Positions 14,757-15,372 of a stretch of 15,372 nucleotides of DNA are shown here, piece by piece. Numbering within the stretch: the stretch's first letter is position 1; every line of letters begins with the position of its first letter. Source of the stretch: JBBDIO01 sp040880365 (GTDB taxonomy: Bacteria; Chloroflexota; Anaerolineae; Caldilineales; Caldilineaceae); contig JBBDIO010000216.1 in NCBI GenBank assembly GCA_040880365.1, positions 1-15,372 of the forward strand, written 5' to 3'. The notes beneath the pieces were generated by a model that saw nothing but the letters and a program-made list of their open reading frames with translations, was not told the origin of the DNA and made no database searches. Position numbers and translations under genes: made by a program.

Positions 14757-15372
14757 TCACCCGTTTATCATTCGCCGTAGATCGAGGGTGCGGATTTGGA
14801 CATCGGTACCCGCCTCCTCGACACGATGCGATTCAATGTAGATATTGCGCGCAACATATGGAATCGAAATCTGATAGTAGCGTTCGTGATGTCCCAGCAT
14901 GTCCCAGAGGGTCAACAGTTCGTCGCCTTCCATCTCGCCGATGGTCAGCTCCACCGACTCTTCATCGCCAAAGACCGGCGTTGACCGTCCTACATTCAAC
15001 ACAGACGCAGGCAAAGCAGAATAATCTTCCAGCGTGCGCAATACCCATCCCACCAGCCGATTCTGCGTATTCGGGTCTCGGCCCCACATCGTGACGATGA
15101 TGTGCAGATCGAGCGGCAACTGGCTGCGCTGGCGTCGACCGTCGGGCAAAAACCGCCCCGCCGGCGTGCGGTGGTTCAGATTGGGCAATACCCGATAGAG
15201 CAGAACAGAGGCGCCGGACGTGATGCGGCGAGAAGATTCCGTATCGGAGAAATCCTGTCCCGAATACACTTCAAATGTGGGATTGATAGACGCGAAGTTA
15301 AGCTCCGCTTCTTCGGCGCGCATGGTCGTGTGCAATATGTGTACGATTGCCTCGCAGACCGCACCCACGGCT
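14757..15372 (-). CDS. DUF4255 / Pvc16-N tail terminator-like protein (5' partial)
   Basis: The frame is open to the window edge. A GTG at 15368 could start it (203 residues), but the true start is probably just outside. The features fit the DUF4255 (Pvc16 N-terminal) family, whose Afp16/PVC16 members cap the distal end of the tube and sheath in eCIS particles. They are an N-terminal helix (AVCEAIVHILHTTM), the strand-rich 'LLYRVLPNLNHRTPAG', the central 'LPLDLHIIVTMWG', a helix 'RLVGWVLRTLEDYSALP', and the closing 'LWDMLGHHERYYQISIPYVA' followed by a strand with 'IYIESH'. No signal peptide or membrane segment is seen. It stops 7 bases before the next gene and heads the visible operon. Family assignment is from motif recall; the role in this particle is inferred from family and context. 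Confidence 0.85.
   Translation of the reverse strand, partial: AVGAVCEAIVHILHTTMRAEEAELNFASINPTFEVYSGQDFSDTESSRRITSGASVLLYRVLPNLNHRTPAGRFLPDGRRQRSQLPLDLHIIVTMWGRDPNTQNRLVGWVLRTLEDYSALPASVLNVGRSTPVFGDEESVELTIGEMEGDELLTLWDMLGHHERYYQISIPYVARNIYIESHRVEEAGTDVQIRTLDLRRMING

Noticed and set aside
1..15372. Ordinary Myoviridae prophage
   Set aside because: No head, packaging, integration or lysis genes in more than 15 kb. DUF4255, DUF5908-like and LysM connector genes together point to an eCIS-type particle.

Overview
The window is one densely packed gene cluster read entirely from the minus strand. It encodes the structural core of a contractile injection system (CIS): a phage-tail-like particle of the extracellular or free-standing type (eCIS; relatives include Afp and PVC). 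There are no capsid, terminase, integrase, tRNA, rRNA or transposase genes, which argues against an ordinary prophage. The DNA is fairly GC-rich by eye, and most genes have good Shine-Dalgarno sites (AAGGAG/AGGAG) and short gaps or overlaps. That suits an environmental, non-enterobacterial host. Chloroflexota or a similar phylum is a guess from the style of the proteins and cannot be settled here.

In transcription order (high to low coordinates): a DUF4255/Pvc16-N tail-terminator-like protein, 5'-truncated by the window (14757-15372); an uncharacterised protein with a TD-x2-G beta-sandwich signature (13790-14749); sheath 1 with a very large Ala-rich insertion (11220-13775); tube 1 (10744-11199); a divergent second sheath-like protein (8210-10720); tube 2 (7753-8220); a Pvc7-like protein with a degenerate LysM domain (6882-7688); a 148-base structured gap with a 36-base tandem repeat (6734-6881); a 55-residue DUF5908/Pvc6-like protein (6566-6733); a gpD-type hub (5453-6553); a gpV-type spike (4714-5445); a 652-residue protein with a hydrophobic C-terminal tail (2762-4720); a gp25-like baseplate wedge protein (2370-2762); a baseplate J/gp6-like wedge protein (123-2357); and the start of another gene (1-119).

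Working model: tube 1 and tube 2 form the inner tube, the sheaths surround it, and the DUF4255 protein caps the distal end. The Pvc7-like protein joins tube to hub, hub plus spike form the piercing centre, and gp25 plus J form the wedges. The 652-residue protein sits among the baseplate genes and ends in one or two likely membrane segments, so it is a candidate for tying the particle to a membrane. No AAA+ ATPase, tape measure, PAAR tip, recognisable tail fibre or toxin cargo is visible. They would have to lie outside the window.

The points most worth following are the putative membrane anchor, the roughly 260-residue insertion in sheath 1, the paired sheath/tube modules, and the repeat-bearing intergenic gap.
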